The translations under genes and the position numbers were made by a program. Of a stretch of DNA of 64,000 nucleotides, positions 8,402 through 18,920 are shown one piece after another (the first letter of the stretch is position 1; each line of letters starts with the position of its first letter). The DNA comes from Hassallia sp050875635 (GTDB lineage Bacteria; Cyanobacteriota; Cyanobacteriia; Cyanobacteriales; Nostocaceae). The notes beneath the pieces were generated by a model that had not been told where the DNA came from, made no database searches, and saw only the letters and a list, made by a program, of their open reading frames with translations. Location: positions 14,732 through 78,731 of the forward strand of contig NZ_JBPAOH010000019.1 in assembly GCF_050875635.1 (NCBI RefSeq), written 5' to 3'.

Positions 8402-9205
8402 TTGGTTAACCTGACGCCTACCGAGTTAGAACGTTACAGCCGCCAAATGATGCTCCCTAATTTTGGCGAACTGGCTCAGAAGCGCCTTAAGTCAGCGACG
8501 GTTCTGGTTACAGGTGTGGGGGGATTGGGCGGTACGGCAGCGCTTTATTTAGCAGTAGCGGGTGTCGGACGGCTAATCCTAGTCCGGGGTGGCGATCTGC
8601 GACTTGATGATATGAATCGTCAGGTTCTCATGACGGATGATTGGGTAGGTAAGCCAAGGGTATTCAAAGCACAGGAGACTTTGCAAGCCATTAATCCTGA
8701 TGTCCAGATAGAAGCAGTTCATGATTATATCACCCCAGAAAATGTGGATTCGCTGGTGCAATCGGCAGATATGGCTCTCGATTGCGCTCACAATTTTACG
8801 GAGCGCAATTTGCTAAATGAAGCTTGCGTGCGCTGGCGCAAACCGATGGTGGAAGCGGCTATGGACGGTATGGAGGCTTATCTGACAACGATTATTCCTG
8901 GTGTGACTCCTTGTTTGTCTTGTCTGTTTCCCGAAAAACCTGATTGGGATCGCCGTGGTTTTTCTGTTATCGGTGCTGTTTCTGGGACATTGGCTTGTCT
9001 GACAGCACTGGAAGCTGTCAAGTTGATCACTGGGTTTAGTCAGCCTTTGTTGTCGCAATTGCTGACTATAGATTTTACCAGGATGGAATTTGCCAAGCGC
9101 CGTTCTCAGCGCGATCGCTCTTGTGCGGTGTGTGGTAACAACGCACCCTGGCGATATGTGCAGTCTCAAGATATGGAAACTACCAGTATGGGGACTAGGG
9201 ATTAG
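8402..9205 (+). CDS. hesA: HesA, ThiF/MoeB-like E1 protein
   Basis: A 267-residue member of the MoeB/ThiF adenylyltransferase family, starting at TTG with an ideal GGAGG six bases before it. The nucleotide-binding loop is VTGVGGLGGTAAL (about 35-47), with the basic/acidic motif DDMNRQVLMT downstream. Two Cys pairs (CLSCLF, CAVCGNN) form a likely zinc site. In cyanobacterial nif clusters HesA is associated with molybdenum/sulfur handling for nitrogenase, but its substrate is unknown. The last residues (SMGTRD) are encoded by a GGGGACTAGGGA-type repeat that continues in the spacer, so the C-terminus has been altered by repeat invasion. Confidence 0.92.
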   Translation: MVNLTPTELERYSRQMMLPNFGELAQKRLKSATVLVTGVGGLGGTAALYLAVAGVGRLILVRGGDLRLDDMNRQVLMTDDWVGKPRVFKAQETLQAINPDVQIEAVHDYITPENVDSLVQSADMALDCAHNFTERNLLNEACVRWRKPMVEAAMDGMEAYLTTIIPGVTPCLSCLFPEKPDWDRRGFSVIGAVSGTLACLTALEAVKLITGFSQPLLSQLLTIDFTRMEFAKRRSQRDRSCAVCGNNAPWRYVQSQDMETTSMGTRD

Positions 9206-9352
9206 GTAATGGGTAATGGGGACTAGGGACAGGGGGACAAGGGGGACAAGTAGGGGTGGGGTTCCCCCACCCTTCCCAATGCCCAATGCCCAATGCCCAA
9301 TGCCCAATGCCCATTGCCCAATGCCCAATTCCCAATTCCCAATTCCCAATCC
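9186..9352. repeat. STRR cluster between hesA and hesB
   Basis: Two repeat types abut: GGGGACTAGGGA / GGGGACAAGG units at 9186-9255, then at 9275-9352 about ten heptamers CCCAATG/CCCATTG/CCCAATT. These short tandemly repeated repetitive sequences are characteristic of filamentous heterocystous cyanobacteria. Frames read through them (upstream of hesB, and on the minus strand) are not genes. Confidence 0.9.
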
Positions 9353-9409
9353 TTCCGCACCAAAGACATTTTATCAGAACAATTAATCGCAACTTATTCA
9401 GGAGATTTG

Positions 9410-9784
9410 ATGACTGTTACTTTGACAGAAAAAGCAGAATTTCGCCTACGGTCATTTCTGGTCGGTTCTACACCCAGTAATAATGCAGTGGCGACTAAAG
9501 GTGTCCGTCTTTCTGTTAAAGATGGCGGTTGCAGTGGCTATGAGTATGCAATTGAAATCACCAGCAAACCACAACCAGATGATTTAGTGATTGAGCAAGG
9601 GGAGGTGCTGCTTTACGTTGATGCGAAAAGTGCGCCTTTATTAGAAGGTATAGTAATCGATTTCATCGACGGTGTGATGGAAAGCGGCTTTAAGTTTACC
9701 AATCCCAATGCAACTGGTAACTGCAATTGTGGCAAGTCATTTAAAGCTGGTGACTGTACGCCTAATGGTGTACCTTGCAACTAA
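9410..9784 (+). CDS. hesB: HesB, IscA/ErpA-type Fe-S cluster carrier
   Basis: A 124-residue A-type carrier. The ATG at 9410 has GGAG 5-9 bases upstream; a longer frame from 9293 is encoded by STRR heptamers and is rejected as N-terminus. Typical motifs are VRLSVKDGGCSGYEYAI, GVMESGFKFTNPNA and the C-terminal Cys group NCNCGKSF, the A-type ligands, with two extra Cys (GDCTPNGVPCN) as in HesB proteins of nif clusters. It probably delivers Fe-S clusters to nitrogenase or its donors in heterocysts. Confidence 0.93.
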   Translation: MTVTLTEKAEFRLRSFLVGSTPSNNAVATKGVRLSVKDGGCSGYEYAIEITSKPQPDDLVIEQGEVLLYVDAKSAPLLEGIVIDFIDGVMESGFKFTNPNATGNCNCGKSFKAGDCTPNGVPCN

Positions 9785-9947
9785 AAAAATCAAAATTCTA
9801 AATGATAAAACCCACATCTGATAATAATTTTAGATTGGGGAGTTTGGATTTTGAATCTTAAACAACTACACAAGTAGAGAGTTTTTATATTCCACTTTTG
9901 TGGAGTCATCAAACCTAATTGTATTAAAGTCTGAGGAGAATCACGAA

Positions 9948-10247
9948 ATGGCTAGCTACCAAGTTAGATTAATCAACAAAAAGCAAGACCTTGATACAAC
10001 AATTGAAATTGACGAAGAGACTACCATTTTAGAGGGCGCAGAAGAAAATGGTATTGAGTTGCCTTTCTCTTGTCACTCAGGTGCTTGTTCTAGTTGTGTT
10101 GGCAAAGTTGTTGAAGGTGAAATAGATCAATCTGACCAATCTTTCTTGGATGATGAGCAGATGGAGAAAGGATTCGCTCTACTTTGTGTTACCTATCCAC
10201 GTTCTGATTGCACGATTCGCACTCATCAAGAGCCATATCTCGTCTAA
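9948..10247 (+). CDS. fdxH: FdxH, heterocyst [2Fe-2S] ferredoxin
   Basis: A 99-residue plant-type ferredoxin starting MASYQVRLINKK with GAGGAGAA upstream. Cluster ligands are Cys42, Cys47, Cys50 and Cys80 (C-x4-C-x2-C-x29-C). FdxH is the immediate electron donor to nitrogenase reductase in heterocysts, and its position after hesAB is the conserved Nostocales arrangement. Internal features of the heterocyst type (HSGACSSC, and Lys/Arg near residues 10-12) are present. A probable terminator follows at 10281. Confidence 0.95.
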   Translation: MASYQVRLINKKQDLDTTIEIDEETTILEGAEENGIELPFSCHSGACSSCVGKVVEGEIDQSDQSFLDDEQMEKGFALLCVTYPRSDCTIRTHQEPYLV

Positions 10248-10280
10248 AGTGTTGATTAGTTTTTAATTTCGCCTAATGTT

Positions 10281-10313
10281 GAAGTCGTAGCTTTAATAAA
10301 GCTATGGCTTCTT
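10281..10313 (+). terminator. Probable terminator hairpin after fdxH
   Basis: GAAGTC-g-TAGCTT-taat-AAAGCTA-t-GGCTTC forms a stem of about 13 pairs with two mismatches, followed by TTAATTATATATATTTTT. It would end the hesA-hesB-fdxH transcript before feoA. Confidence 0.5.
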
Positions 10314-10413
10314 AATTATATATATTTTTATTTTGAAATAGTTCGACTTAATTTGTAGTGAGCGCTTAACTGCTCATAATTACGACCTCTTCAGCTCTCA
10401 CTACGTAATGTAA

Positions 10414-10638
10414 ATGTTTATATTGTTGCGGGAGGGAGAGCAAGGAATTGTCACTTTCTGTAATAATCAGGACGAAATTATTTTAAAAAAACTGATATCA
10501 ATGGAAGTGGTGCCAGGAACTATCATCACTTTAGAAGAGAAACTCCCCTCTTTTGTCATCAAGGTAGGAAACAGGCGCTGGCAAATAGATAAGGAAGTCG
10601 CTTGTGCTATTTATATGCGTGTTGCTAATAGTGGCTGA
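10414..10638 (+). CDS. FeoA-domain protein
   Basis: A 74-residue SH3-like protein with the FeoA pattern: EGEQGIVTFCNNQDEIILKKLISMEVVPGTIITLEEKLPSFVIKVGNRRWQID, given here by its order of motifs across residues 8-61, and the ending EVACAIYMRV. FeoA modules assist ferrous iron transport through FeoB; stand-alone copies at the end of cyanobacterial nif clusters are common, suggesting a link to iron supply for nitrogenase (inference). No feoB is nearby. Confidence 0.8.
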   Translation: MFILLREGEQGIVTFCNNQDEIILKKLISMEVVPGTIITLEEKLPSFVIKVGNRRWQIDKEVACAIYMRVANSG

Positions 10639-10654
10639 TTATGATGTCGCGATT

Positions 10655-10800
10655 CGCCCTCAGGCTCGAAGCCTGGACGCCACATGCTTCAAGCCGGCGG
10701 AGCCGTCCAACGCAGTGGCTCGGCTATACGAAGAAAGTCCGCCTGCGCGGACTGAGGAAAAATTAAGGATTGCAAACCAGCCTGCGCGGACTGAAGAATA
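10655..10800. repeat. Cluster of hairpin repeats before ctaB
   Basis: Contains a copy of the GCCAC...GTGGC family (10679-10720, inner arms CCGGCGGAGCCG) and the palindrome AGTCCGC-CTGC-GCGGACT (10736-10753) with a partial copy at about 10781-10792. The second palindrome has a relative with compensating changes at 11861-11878 on the other side of ctaB. Confidence 0.75.
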
Positions 10801-10870
10801 AGTGCAAGAGGGGAGTTTTAGCTATTAGGAAATAGCGGATATTTTCCACAATTGAGGAATTCGTGAACTT

Positions 10871-11812
10871 ATGAATGGGACGACTCAGCAACGCCACTAT
10901 CAAAATGTTTTACAAGTTTTTCAAGATTACTATCAGCTAACAAAGCCCCGGATTATTCCGCTGCTGTTGATTACTACGGCTGCTAGTATGGCGATCGCCT
11001 CACAGGGAAAACTAGACCCTAGATTGTTGCTACTAACGATGATTGGTGGTACTTGTGCGACTGCTAGCGCTCAGACAATCAATTGTATCTACGATAGTGA
11101 TATTGATTATCAAATGGAACGCACGCGCCATAGACCGGTGCCTTCTGGTCGCGTACAGCCATTACATGCTCTCATATTTGCGATCGCTCTGGCTTGTATT
11201 TCTTTCGCGGTGCTTGCAGTATTTGTCAATCTGTTAAGTGCTTTGTTAGCGATGTCTGGCATCGCCTTCTACGTGGGCATTTACACGCATTTGCTCAAAC
11301 GCCATACTCCCTACAATATCGTCATTGGCGGCGCAGCAGGTGCAATTCCAGCGTTGGTGGGTTGGGCAGCGGTGACAAATACCTTAAGCTGGACAGCATG
11401 GTTGATTTTTGCGATCGTCTTCTTATGGACACCTCCTCATTTTTGGGCATTGGCATTAATGATCCGCGATGAATATGCCAAGGTGGGTGTGCCTATGTTG
11501 CCGGTGGTTACTGATAATATTGCCACGGCGCGTCAGATTTGGGGATACACTTTGGTAGTTATCCCCAGCACGTTTTTATTAATTTATCCTCTTCACGCTT
11601 CGGGGGTAATTTATGGTGCGATCGCCTTTATTTTAGGGACAATTTTTATTATGAAAGCTTGGTCGCTGTTGCAGAATCCAGATGATAAACAATTAGCGCG
11701 ATCGCTTTTTCTCTACTCGATTCTCTACATGATGTTGCTGTGCGCTGCAATGGTAGTCGATAGTCTACCCATCACCCATCATTTGATAGAGGCAATTTTA
11801 GCTTTTCGGTAA
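10871..11812 (+). CDS. ctaB: Protoheme IX farnesyltransferase (heme O synthase)
   Basis: A 313-residue polytopic membrane prenyltransferase (UbiA family). The substrate-binding signature NCIYDSDIDYQMERTRHRP is at about residues 72-90, and a second acidic motif MIRDEYAKVGVPMLPVV lies near 197-213; about nine hydrophobic segments are visible. It makes heme O for heme-copper oxidases, serving the coxBAC genes 27 kb downstream or another oxidase. ctaA, usually adjacent in cyanobacteria, is not present. Flanked on both sides by repeats. Confidence 0.93.
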   Translation: MNGTTQQRHYQNVLQVFQDYYQLTKPRIIPLLLITTAASMAIASQGKLDPRLLLLTMIGGTCATASAQTINCIYDSDIDYQMERTRHRPVPSGRVQPLHALIFAIALACISFAVLAVFVNLLSALLAMSGIAFYVGIYTHLLKRHTPYNIVIGGAAGAIPALVGWAAVTNTLSWTAWLIFAIVFLWTPPHFWALALMIRDEYAKVGVPMLPVVTDNIATARQIWGYTLVVIPSTFLLIYPLHASGVIYGAIAFILGTIFIMKAWSLLQNPDDKQLARSLFLYSILYMMLLCAAMVVDSLPITHHLIEAILAFR

Positions 11813-11860
11813 TAGCTAATGGTTAAGCCCCGACGATTAAAATCGCGGCTAAACGAACAA

Positions 11861-11925
11861 AGTCCACCTACGTGGACTAATAGAAAATTGTGGCTTTTAA
11901 ACCCGCGTAGGCGGGTTTTGTCTGT
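11861..11925. terminator. Palindromes after ctaB, terminator-like
   Basis: AGTCCAC-CTAC-GTGGACT (11861-11878) is followed by AACCCGC-GTAG-GCGGGTTTTGT (11899-11921), the latter a G+C stem with a T-rich tail that could terminate ctaB transcription. Both also belong to dispersed hairpin repeats of this genome. Confidence 0.5.
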
Positions 11926-11975
11926 GTAGATGCGAATTTTATTCGCACTTTTCATAACCCAAGAAAGGAGTAATT

Positions 11976-12440
11976 ATGACTAACCAAAATAGCTTTCATT
12001 TGAGCGCAACTACAAGCCAGTGGATGATAGCTAACAACTACGAACCAAAGAATTTAAATCAACAAGGTGAAAATGGCGATACGGCTTTGATGAAAGCGAC
12101 CAGAGAAGGAGTTTATGCAGTAGTTGAAGAACTAATTAACGCCGGGGCTGATATTAATGCTACAAATAACGATAATAACAATGCTTTGTGGTTTGCTTGT
12201 TTTGGCAATCACTACGACTTAATTCGTTTATTGCTTGCTGCAAACATTAACATCAACAACCAAAATGATAATGGTGCAACTGTTTTGATGTACGCAGCAT
12301 CAGCCGGAAAAACAGAAGTTGTCAAGCTGCTTTTAGAATATCACCCAAATCTAGAGTTGAAAAACTTAGACGACTATAAAGCTGTAGATTTCGCTAGCAA
12401 TGTAGATGTTTTAAGGATTCTGAAAAATGCAAGTAAATAA
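11976..12440 (+). CDS. Ankyrin-repeat protein
   Basis: A 154-residue soluble protein preceded by GAAAGGAG. It consists of about four ankyrin units, recognisable from NGDTALMKATREGVYAVVEELINAGADIN (residues 34-62), the following NNNALWFACFGNHYDLIRLLLAA and NGATVLMYAASAGKTEVVKLLLEYHPNLELKN blocks and a degenerate last unit. Ankyrins mediate protein binding; the partner is unknown. It overlaps the start of the tandem nitroreductase by 14 bases, so the two are likely translated together and may interact. Confidence 0.85.
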   Translation: MTNQNSFHLSATTSQWMIANNYEPKNLNQQGENGDTALMKATREGVYAVVEELINAGADINATNNDNNNALWFACFGNHYDLIRLLLAANININNQNDNGATVLMYAASAGKTEVVKLLLEYHPNLELKNLDDYKAVDFASNVDVLRILKNASK

Positions 12441-13716
12441 GATAACCGGGAAAGCATATCATGATGCTACCAAGCATTCTTACCTATCGGTGCAAATCGA
12501 TCCAAATTATGTAGATTCGTCAACTCAACCGTCGGCTTTTAAATTTTATCCAAAGTTTTATCGCCGAATAAGTCTAGACTTTCTCAACAATTCTATCCAT
12601 TCTTTTCTCTGGTTAACGAGTGCGATTACTTTGGAAAAGACGTATAAAAATACTGTCGATAAACTGCGAGTGAATCCATCAGCAGGTGCTTTATATCCTA
12701 CTGAGGTTTACGTGCAGATTCGCGGAATACAAGGAATAGTCGATGGAATCTATCATATAGAAGTTGAGAATAATTGTCTAGTACTTATCTATGAATTAAT
12801 TGATGATGGATTAGAGGGTTATATTTTACCGAATAATCGTATCATCGGATTCATTTTTTTAATTAGTTGTGTTTATTATAGGTCTAGTTGGAAATATAAA
12901 GACAGGAGCATCAGGTATTGCTGGTTAGATAGCGGACACCATTTGGGTGCGATCGCTGCTTCAGCTTTTCTTCACGATAGAGATATACAACTAGTTTTCG
13001 ATTTTGATAAACTCGCTCTCAATGCAGATTTAGGATTTGAGAACAAAGAGTTTATTACTGCTTGTGTAACTTCGGGAGAAGTTCAAGATAAGAAGGTTCG
13101 ACGCTTAAGGCTGAAAGTCCCTTTTGTTTGTGGAACTGATTATTTTGAACAGAATCTATTCATTGAGTCAGCTTATAAAGAAACAGCTTTGCAAAAAAGT
13201 TGTCAGCAAGAAATCAAGCATCCTCAATTTAGCTTTGACAAGGATAGATTTTCTCAAGCTGTTTGGAACAGACGCTCAATTAGGCGTTTTGAAAAACAGT
13301 TTATTTCCCAGGAACTTTATTTTAGTATTTTGCAGGAAATTAGGCAAGCAATACCAACAAAAAGTTTTGAAGAAATCGAAATTTACGCAGTTGTCCATCG
13401 AGTCGAGGGAATCAAAGCAGGGTTATACAAAGGAACGCATTTAGTCAAGGAGGGTAACTTTAGTGAGAAAACAGGTTACTTGTGCGTTAATCAAGCGATC
13501 GCTTCATATGGTGCAGTAACTTGGTTTTTTGTTTCCAACTATACAAATTATCAAACTGCCATGCAAATTGCCGGATTTTTAGGACAAAGGCTGTATCTAG
13601 CAAGTAATTATTGGGGAATTCATTGTAGTGGAATTGGTGCTTATTATGACGATGAAACTCAGGAATTTTTAGAGACAGATAAAGATGTCCTTTACGCAAT
13701 GGCAATTGGCATATAA
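12427..13716 (+). CDS. Tandem nitroreductase-fold (SagB-type) oxidoreductase
   Basis: A 429-residue protein with two nitroreductase-like halves. The first has the SagB-type signature RVNPSAGALYPTEVYVQI (about 75-92) and LDSGHHLGAIAASAFLHD; the second begins WNRRSIRRFEKQFIS (about 278-292) and ends QIAGFLGQRLYLASNYWGIHCSGIGAYYDDE. Such proteins bind FMN; some act as thiazoline/oxazoline dehydrogenases in peptide maturation, others have unknown substrates. No precursor peptide or cyclodehydratase is seen nearby. It overlaps the ankyrin gene and is followed 25 bp later by a small unknown protein. Confidence 0.82.
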   Translation: MQVNKITGKAYHDATKHSYLSVQIDPNYVDSSTQPSAFKFYPKFYRRISLDFLNNSIHSFLWLTSAITLEKTYKNTVDKLRVNPSAGALYPTEVYVQIRGIQGIVDGIYHIEVENNCLVLIYELIDDGLEGYILPNNRIIGFIFLISCVYYRSSWKYKDRSIRYCWLDSGHHLGAIAASAFLHDRDIQLVFDFDKLALNADLGFENKEFITACVTSGEVQDKKVRRLRLKVPFVCGTDYFEQNLFIESAYKETALQKSCQQEIKHPQFSFDKDRFSQAVWNRRSIRRFEKQFISQELYFSILQEIRQAIPTKSFEEIEIYAVVHRVEGIKAGLYKGTHLVKEGNFSEKTGYLCVNQAIASYGAVTWFFVSNYTNYQTAMQIAGFLGQRLYLASNYWGIHCSGIGAYYDDETQEFLETDKDVLYAMAIGI

Positions 13717-13741
13717 CTGGACAAAATAAAGAGGCAAAACT

Positions 13742-14110
13742 ATGACAAACTATTTCTGGCAAAATGAAGATTCACGTCCAATGCAACCGACATCGGCAGA
13801 TATTATACTGCGCCAGCAACTAGAGTATTCTATTAGCAAGTACTTTTATGAAGATTGCGATCGCTGTATTCAAAAATTATTATCCAGTTGTCGCTGGTAT
13901 GTCACAACCCACGCTAATGCTTTGACTTTGGTAATTGAATGTCCAGACCAAGTTACTAACTGGCGTGTATTACAAAAAATTGTGCCAATGGCGACATTGC
14001 TACATAAAATTGTCAGCAGTGCTAAAATTCGCGTTTGTCCCCCAGAAAGCCAGGGAATGCCTTTTGAAATGAGGGTAGATGAATTATCAGTTTACAAAGA
14101 TTGGGCTTAA
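13742..14110 (+). CDS. Unknown protein, paralogue of the protein at 30423-30794
   Basis: A 122-residue protein, no family recognised. It is clearly related (roughly half identical) to the protein encoded at 30423-30794: both have F-Y-x2-C-D-R, LLS-x-C-x-WY-(V/I)-TT, LTLVI(E/D)-x-PD and a C-terminal E-(M/I)-x-V-x-E-(L/I)-S-x-Y-(K/R)-DW. Two invariant Cys (CDR and S-x-C-x-WY) could bind metal or form a disulfide. Each copy lies next to a predicted flavin enzyme (here the tandem nitroreductase, 25 bp upstream; there a luciferase-like monooxygenase), and the two bracket the hup/hyp region. Confidence 0.75.
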   Translation: MTNYFWQNEDSRPMQPTSADIILRQQLEYSISKYFYEDCDRCIQKLLSSCRWYVTTHANALTLVIECPDQVTNWRVLQKIVPMATLLHKIVSSAKIRVCPPESQGMPFEMRVDELSVYKDWA

Positions 14111-14143
14111 TACGATTTTGGTTTTTGGATTTTAGATTTTGGA

Positions 14144-14650
14144 TTAATAGTTTTTCCTATTACCCATTACCCATTCCTCAATCATTGCGGTGACTTCTGA
14201 CAAAACAAAATCAGCAGAATGTTTGACAGCAGGACTTAATTCTAGTCCGAAGCCAAGATTTTCCGCTTCAATTAGGTAAACTGTCACCAATGAGGGAAAG
14301 TCATCTTTAAAGATTTTCCTACCAGCAGCTAAAGCATTATCCCAACGAAAATCGTGCAAGTTGTAACTGGGTTCCGGTAAAGTTTCCAATTCTTTTCCGG
14401 GAACTTTAAACACTGCACCGGGTTCGGAATTCGTTGAACTTGCATCAATAATTATTAATTGTTTGCTACCTCGTGCTTGAAACATCACTTCCATCCCAGC
14501 GGTGCCACAGTCATAAATTTGGATATTAGGATGAGGATGTTCGGTAAGATATTGCTGTAGGCGTTGGGCGATTATTACGCCTACCGCATCGTCGCTGCGG
14601 TTGAGATTACCGCAACCAATGATGGTTATTTGTTCTTTGTCATTTGTCAT
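14144..14650 (-). CDS. hupW: HupW, HupL-specific maturation endopeptidase
   Basis: A 168-residue member of the [NiFe]-hydrogenase maturation protease family (HyaD/HybD/HoxW). The N-terminus is TIIGCGNLNRSDDAVGV (residues 9-25) with the acidic nickel-sensing residues, IYDCGTAGMEVMF and IIIDASSTNSEPGAVF follow, and HDFRWDNALAAGR supplies the His. It removes the HupL C-terminal tail after nickel insertion. Here it lies downstream of hupL on the same strand, separated by the GST gene and a small gene. Confidence 0.92.
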   Translation of the reverse strand: MTNDKEQITIIGCGNLNRSDDAVGVIIAQRLQQYLTEHPHPNIQIYDCGTAGMEVMFQARGSKQLIIIDASSTNSEPGAVFKVPGKELETLPEPSYNLHDFRWDNALAAGRKIFKDDFPSLVTVYLIEAENLGFGLELSPAVKHSADFVLSEVTAMIEEWVMGNRKNY

Positions 14651-14772
14651 TAGAAGGGAAAGACTTGCGCCAAAAAGCCTATAGTCTATTTCGGACTCGA
14701 ATTAATGCTCAATCAGTTTCTTTAAGATAAATATGCACGCTTTATAGCAGCATTATCGGGGTACAAGAATTA

Positions 14773-15411
14773 TTAAATACTCTTGGCAAAGTCGTATTTG
14801 CCTCCACGCTCAAGCGCACGTTTGTAAGCAGGTCGCGCATGAATACGAGCAAGAAATTCCTCCAGCTTCGGTCTGCTCTCGACATCAGGAGCGACTATGC
14901 CGAGCAATTCCAGGGGAAAGCTCATTTGGATATCGGCAGCGGTGAATTCCTCGCCCACAAACCACGTACTTTTATGGAGTTCGCCTTCGATGTAGTCAAA
15001 GTGAAGCTTGATCTGAGGCGCTATGAATGCGTCCATCGCCTTGCTGTCCCCTATTCCAAAACGCTCAAAGATGAGTCTGAGTAGCAGCGGCGGCATTGCA
15101 GAGCCTTCAGCGTAGTGCAGCCAATAGGTGTAGCGCAGACGCTCCGGTGTACCGGGTGCTGGGATTAGCCGACCCTTGCCGTAGCGATCCATTATATATT
15201 CGATGATGGCACCCGACTCGGCGATCGTCTCTTCTGCATCTGTGATTACTGGTGACTTGCCGAGTGGGTGGACATTCAGCAGCGATGTCGGTGCCAGCAT
15301 CGTCTCCGTATCGCGTTCGTAGCGCTTGATTTCGTATTCTATACCTAATTCTTCAAGTAGCCATAGCACGCGCTGCGATCGCGAGTTGTTGAGATGATGG
15401 ACAACGATCAT
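14773..15411 (-). CDS. Glutathione S-transferase
   Basis: A 212-residue cytosolic GST: thioredoxin-like N-domain (VHHLNNSRSQRVLWLLEEL with the catalytic-region Ser, and the glutathione-binding NVHPLGKSPVI and AESGAIIEYI), then a helical C-domain with STWFVGEEFTAADIQMSF. It detoxifies electrophiles or reduces peroxides; the substrate cannot be told. It stands between hupW and the hupL-downstream gene without an obvious link to hydrogenase, and the DNA is somewhat richer in G+C than its neighbours, which may mean transfer. Confidence 0.92.
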   Translation of the reverse strand: MIVVHHLNNSRSQRVLWLLEELGIEYEIKRYERDTETMLAPTSLLNVHPLGKSPVITDAEETIAESGAIIEYIMDRYGKGRLIPAPGTPERLRYTYWLHYAEGSAMPPLLLRLIFERFGIGDSKAMDAFIAPQIKLHFDYIEGELHKSTWFVGEEFTAADIQMSFPLELLGIVAPDVESRPKLEEFLARIHARPAYKRALERGGKYDFAKSI

Positions 15412-15728
15412 AAAACGTTCCTTCTACAAAGCAAATGTTACTATCCAACCGAGGTCAATTTTCAACTAATTTCGCGCTCTGCTCCATCCCTCTACAGGGT
15501 GGGATACAAGTACCTCGGTCAAAATCCCGTCGATGCCAGCGCTCTTACCCGGTTCCCAAGCGCTTGCTGAGAATGCTTCCATTGTTAATTGCCATAACAT
15601 TTTAAATAATCTGCCAATACCCAACCTTCATAGTGTTGTAGCGATGAAAGTCAGTCTTGAAATTGTGTAAGCTATTTCCTCATTTACTCGTTCCTAGCCA
15701 GAAGCGCAGGAACGAGTAATGAAGCAGT
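15412..15728. other. Spacer with a doubtful 44-codon minus-strand frame
   Basis: A minus-strand frame at 15466-15600 (MLWQLTMEAFSASAWEPGK... ending WSRARN) has gene-like composition and could be a small gene or the C-terminal remnant of a lost one; no family is recognised. A partial inverted repeat CTCGTTCC/GGAACGAG around AGCCAGAAGCGC (15687-15716) lies after the 15729-16157 gene and may act as its terminator. Confidence 0.3.
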
Positions 15729-16157
15729 TTAGCTGGAAATTTCTACATCATATTTTTTAGCAATTTGAGAGAGTTTCTCAAACTGCTGTTGTGATGCTTG
15801 AGTTAATATTGCTTCCGCCTTTTCTTGTTCGCTACCTTCTTTAGGAATTAAATACCTAATATAAAGTGAAACAAAATCGACTATAGCCGCTACACCTGAC
15901 AAAGCGTGTTTATCAGCTTGCTTTCCGGCGATCGCTCCTGCTAAACCAGTTCTAATTGGGTCTGGTTTAACTTTCATAAATTGATCCACAAGTTGATAAA
16001 TATAGTCTCCTGTGGGTAATTTATCTAACTTACTTCTATCTGGAGTAAGCTTATATCCCGCTTCTTTTGCTTGCTCTAGGACACACCATTCTGTAAACTC
16101 TTGCAGTGCTTCTTCGGGAAGATGAGAAAGATGGTTGTGTAATGCTAATTCAGTCAC
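15729..16157 (-). CDS. Conserved hypothetical protein downstream of hupL
   Basis: A 142-residue soluble, largely helical protein starting MTELALHNHLSHLPEEALQEF. No family is recognised. A Gly-rich segment (TGLAGAIAGKQADKHALSGVAAIVDFVSLYIRYLI, about 85-119) is moderately hydrophobic and might contact a membrane. It follows hupL by 69 bp on the same strand and may be part of the hup transcript, which would suggest a role in hydrogenase function or attachment (inference only). Confidence 0.6.
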   Translation of the reverse strand: MTELALHNHLSHLPEEALQEFTEWCVLEQAKEAGYKLTPDRSKLDKLPTGDYIYQLVDQFMKVKPDPIRTGLAGAIAGKQADKHALSGVAAIVDFVSLYIRYLIPKEGSEQEKAEAILTQASQQQFEKLSQIAKKYDVEISS

Positions 16158-16226
16158 AAGAATACCCGTGTAAATTTCAATGTTTTCTCGTTTTTTTGTT
16201 CTCAGTCAGAGACTGAGAACGATCGC

Positions 16227-17822
<1,596 letters not shown>

Positions 17823-17839
17823 TTTTCTGGGTAATTGGT

Positions 17840-17957
17840 AATTGAGTAATGGGCATTGGGCATAGGGCAATGGGCATTGGGCAATGGGAATAAAAAGAAG
17901 CTAGACATACTTCACTTGAATTCCATACCCTATGCCCCATGCCCATTGCCCCATTCC
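17840..17957 (-). repeat. hupS-hupL spacer with inverted STRR arms (hairpin)
   Basis: Heptamers GGGCATT/GGGCAAT/GGGCATA at 17850-17888 face CCCTATGCCCCATGCCCATTGCCCC at 17927-17955 across a ~40 bp core. In the transcript this folds into a long imperfect hairpin, a feature described for hupS-hupL spacers of other Nostoc strains and thought to influence the hupL mRNA. The 20 bases at 17886-17905 recur exactly in reverse complement at 52901-52920 within another STRR cluster, so this is a copy of a dispersed composite repeat. Confidence 0.8.

Positions 17958-18920
<963 letters not shown>

Noticed and set aside
9275..9352. CRISPR-like array
   Set aside because: Units are contiguous 7-base repeats without spacers; no CRISPR array or cas gene was seen anywhere in the window.
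8813..9392. Minus-strand frames over hesA/STRR, with GIGNWELGIGHW-like repeats
   Set aside because: They are translations of heptamer repeats and the antisense of hesA.
9293..9409. N-terminal extension of the HesB reading frame
   Set aside because: The extra 39 codons are mostly STRR heptamers; the ATG at 9410 has a good ribosome binding site and matches the family start.
12427..13716. RiPP (thiazole/oxazole peptide) cluster around the SagB-type nitroreductase
   Set aside because: No cyclodehydratase, precursor peptide or exporter is nearby; the nitroreductase fold alone is not enough.
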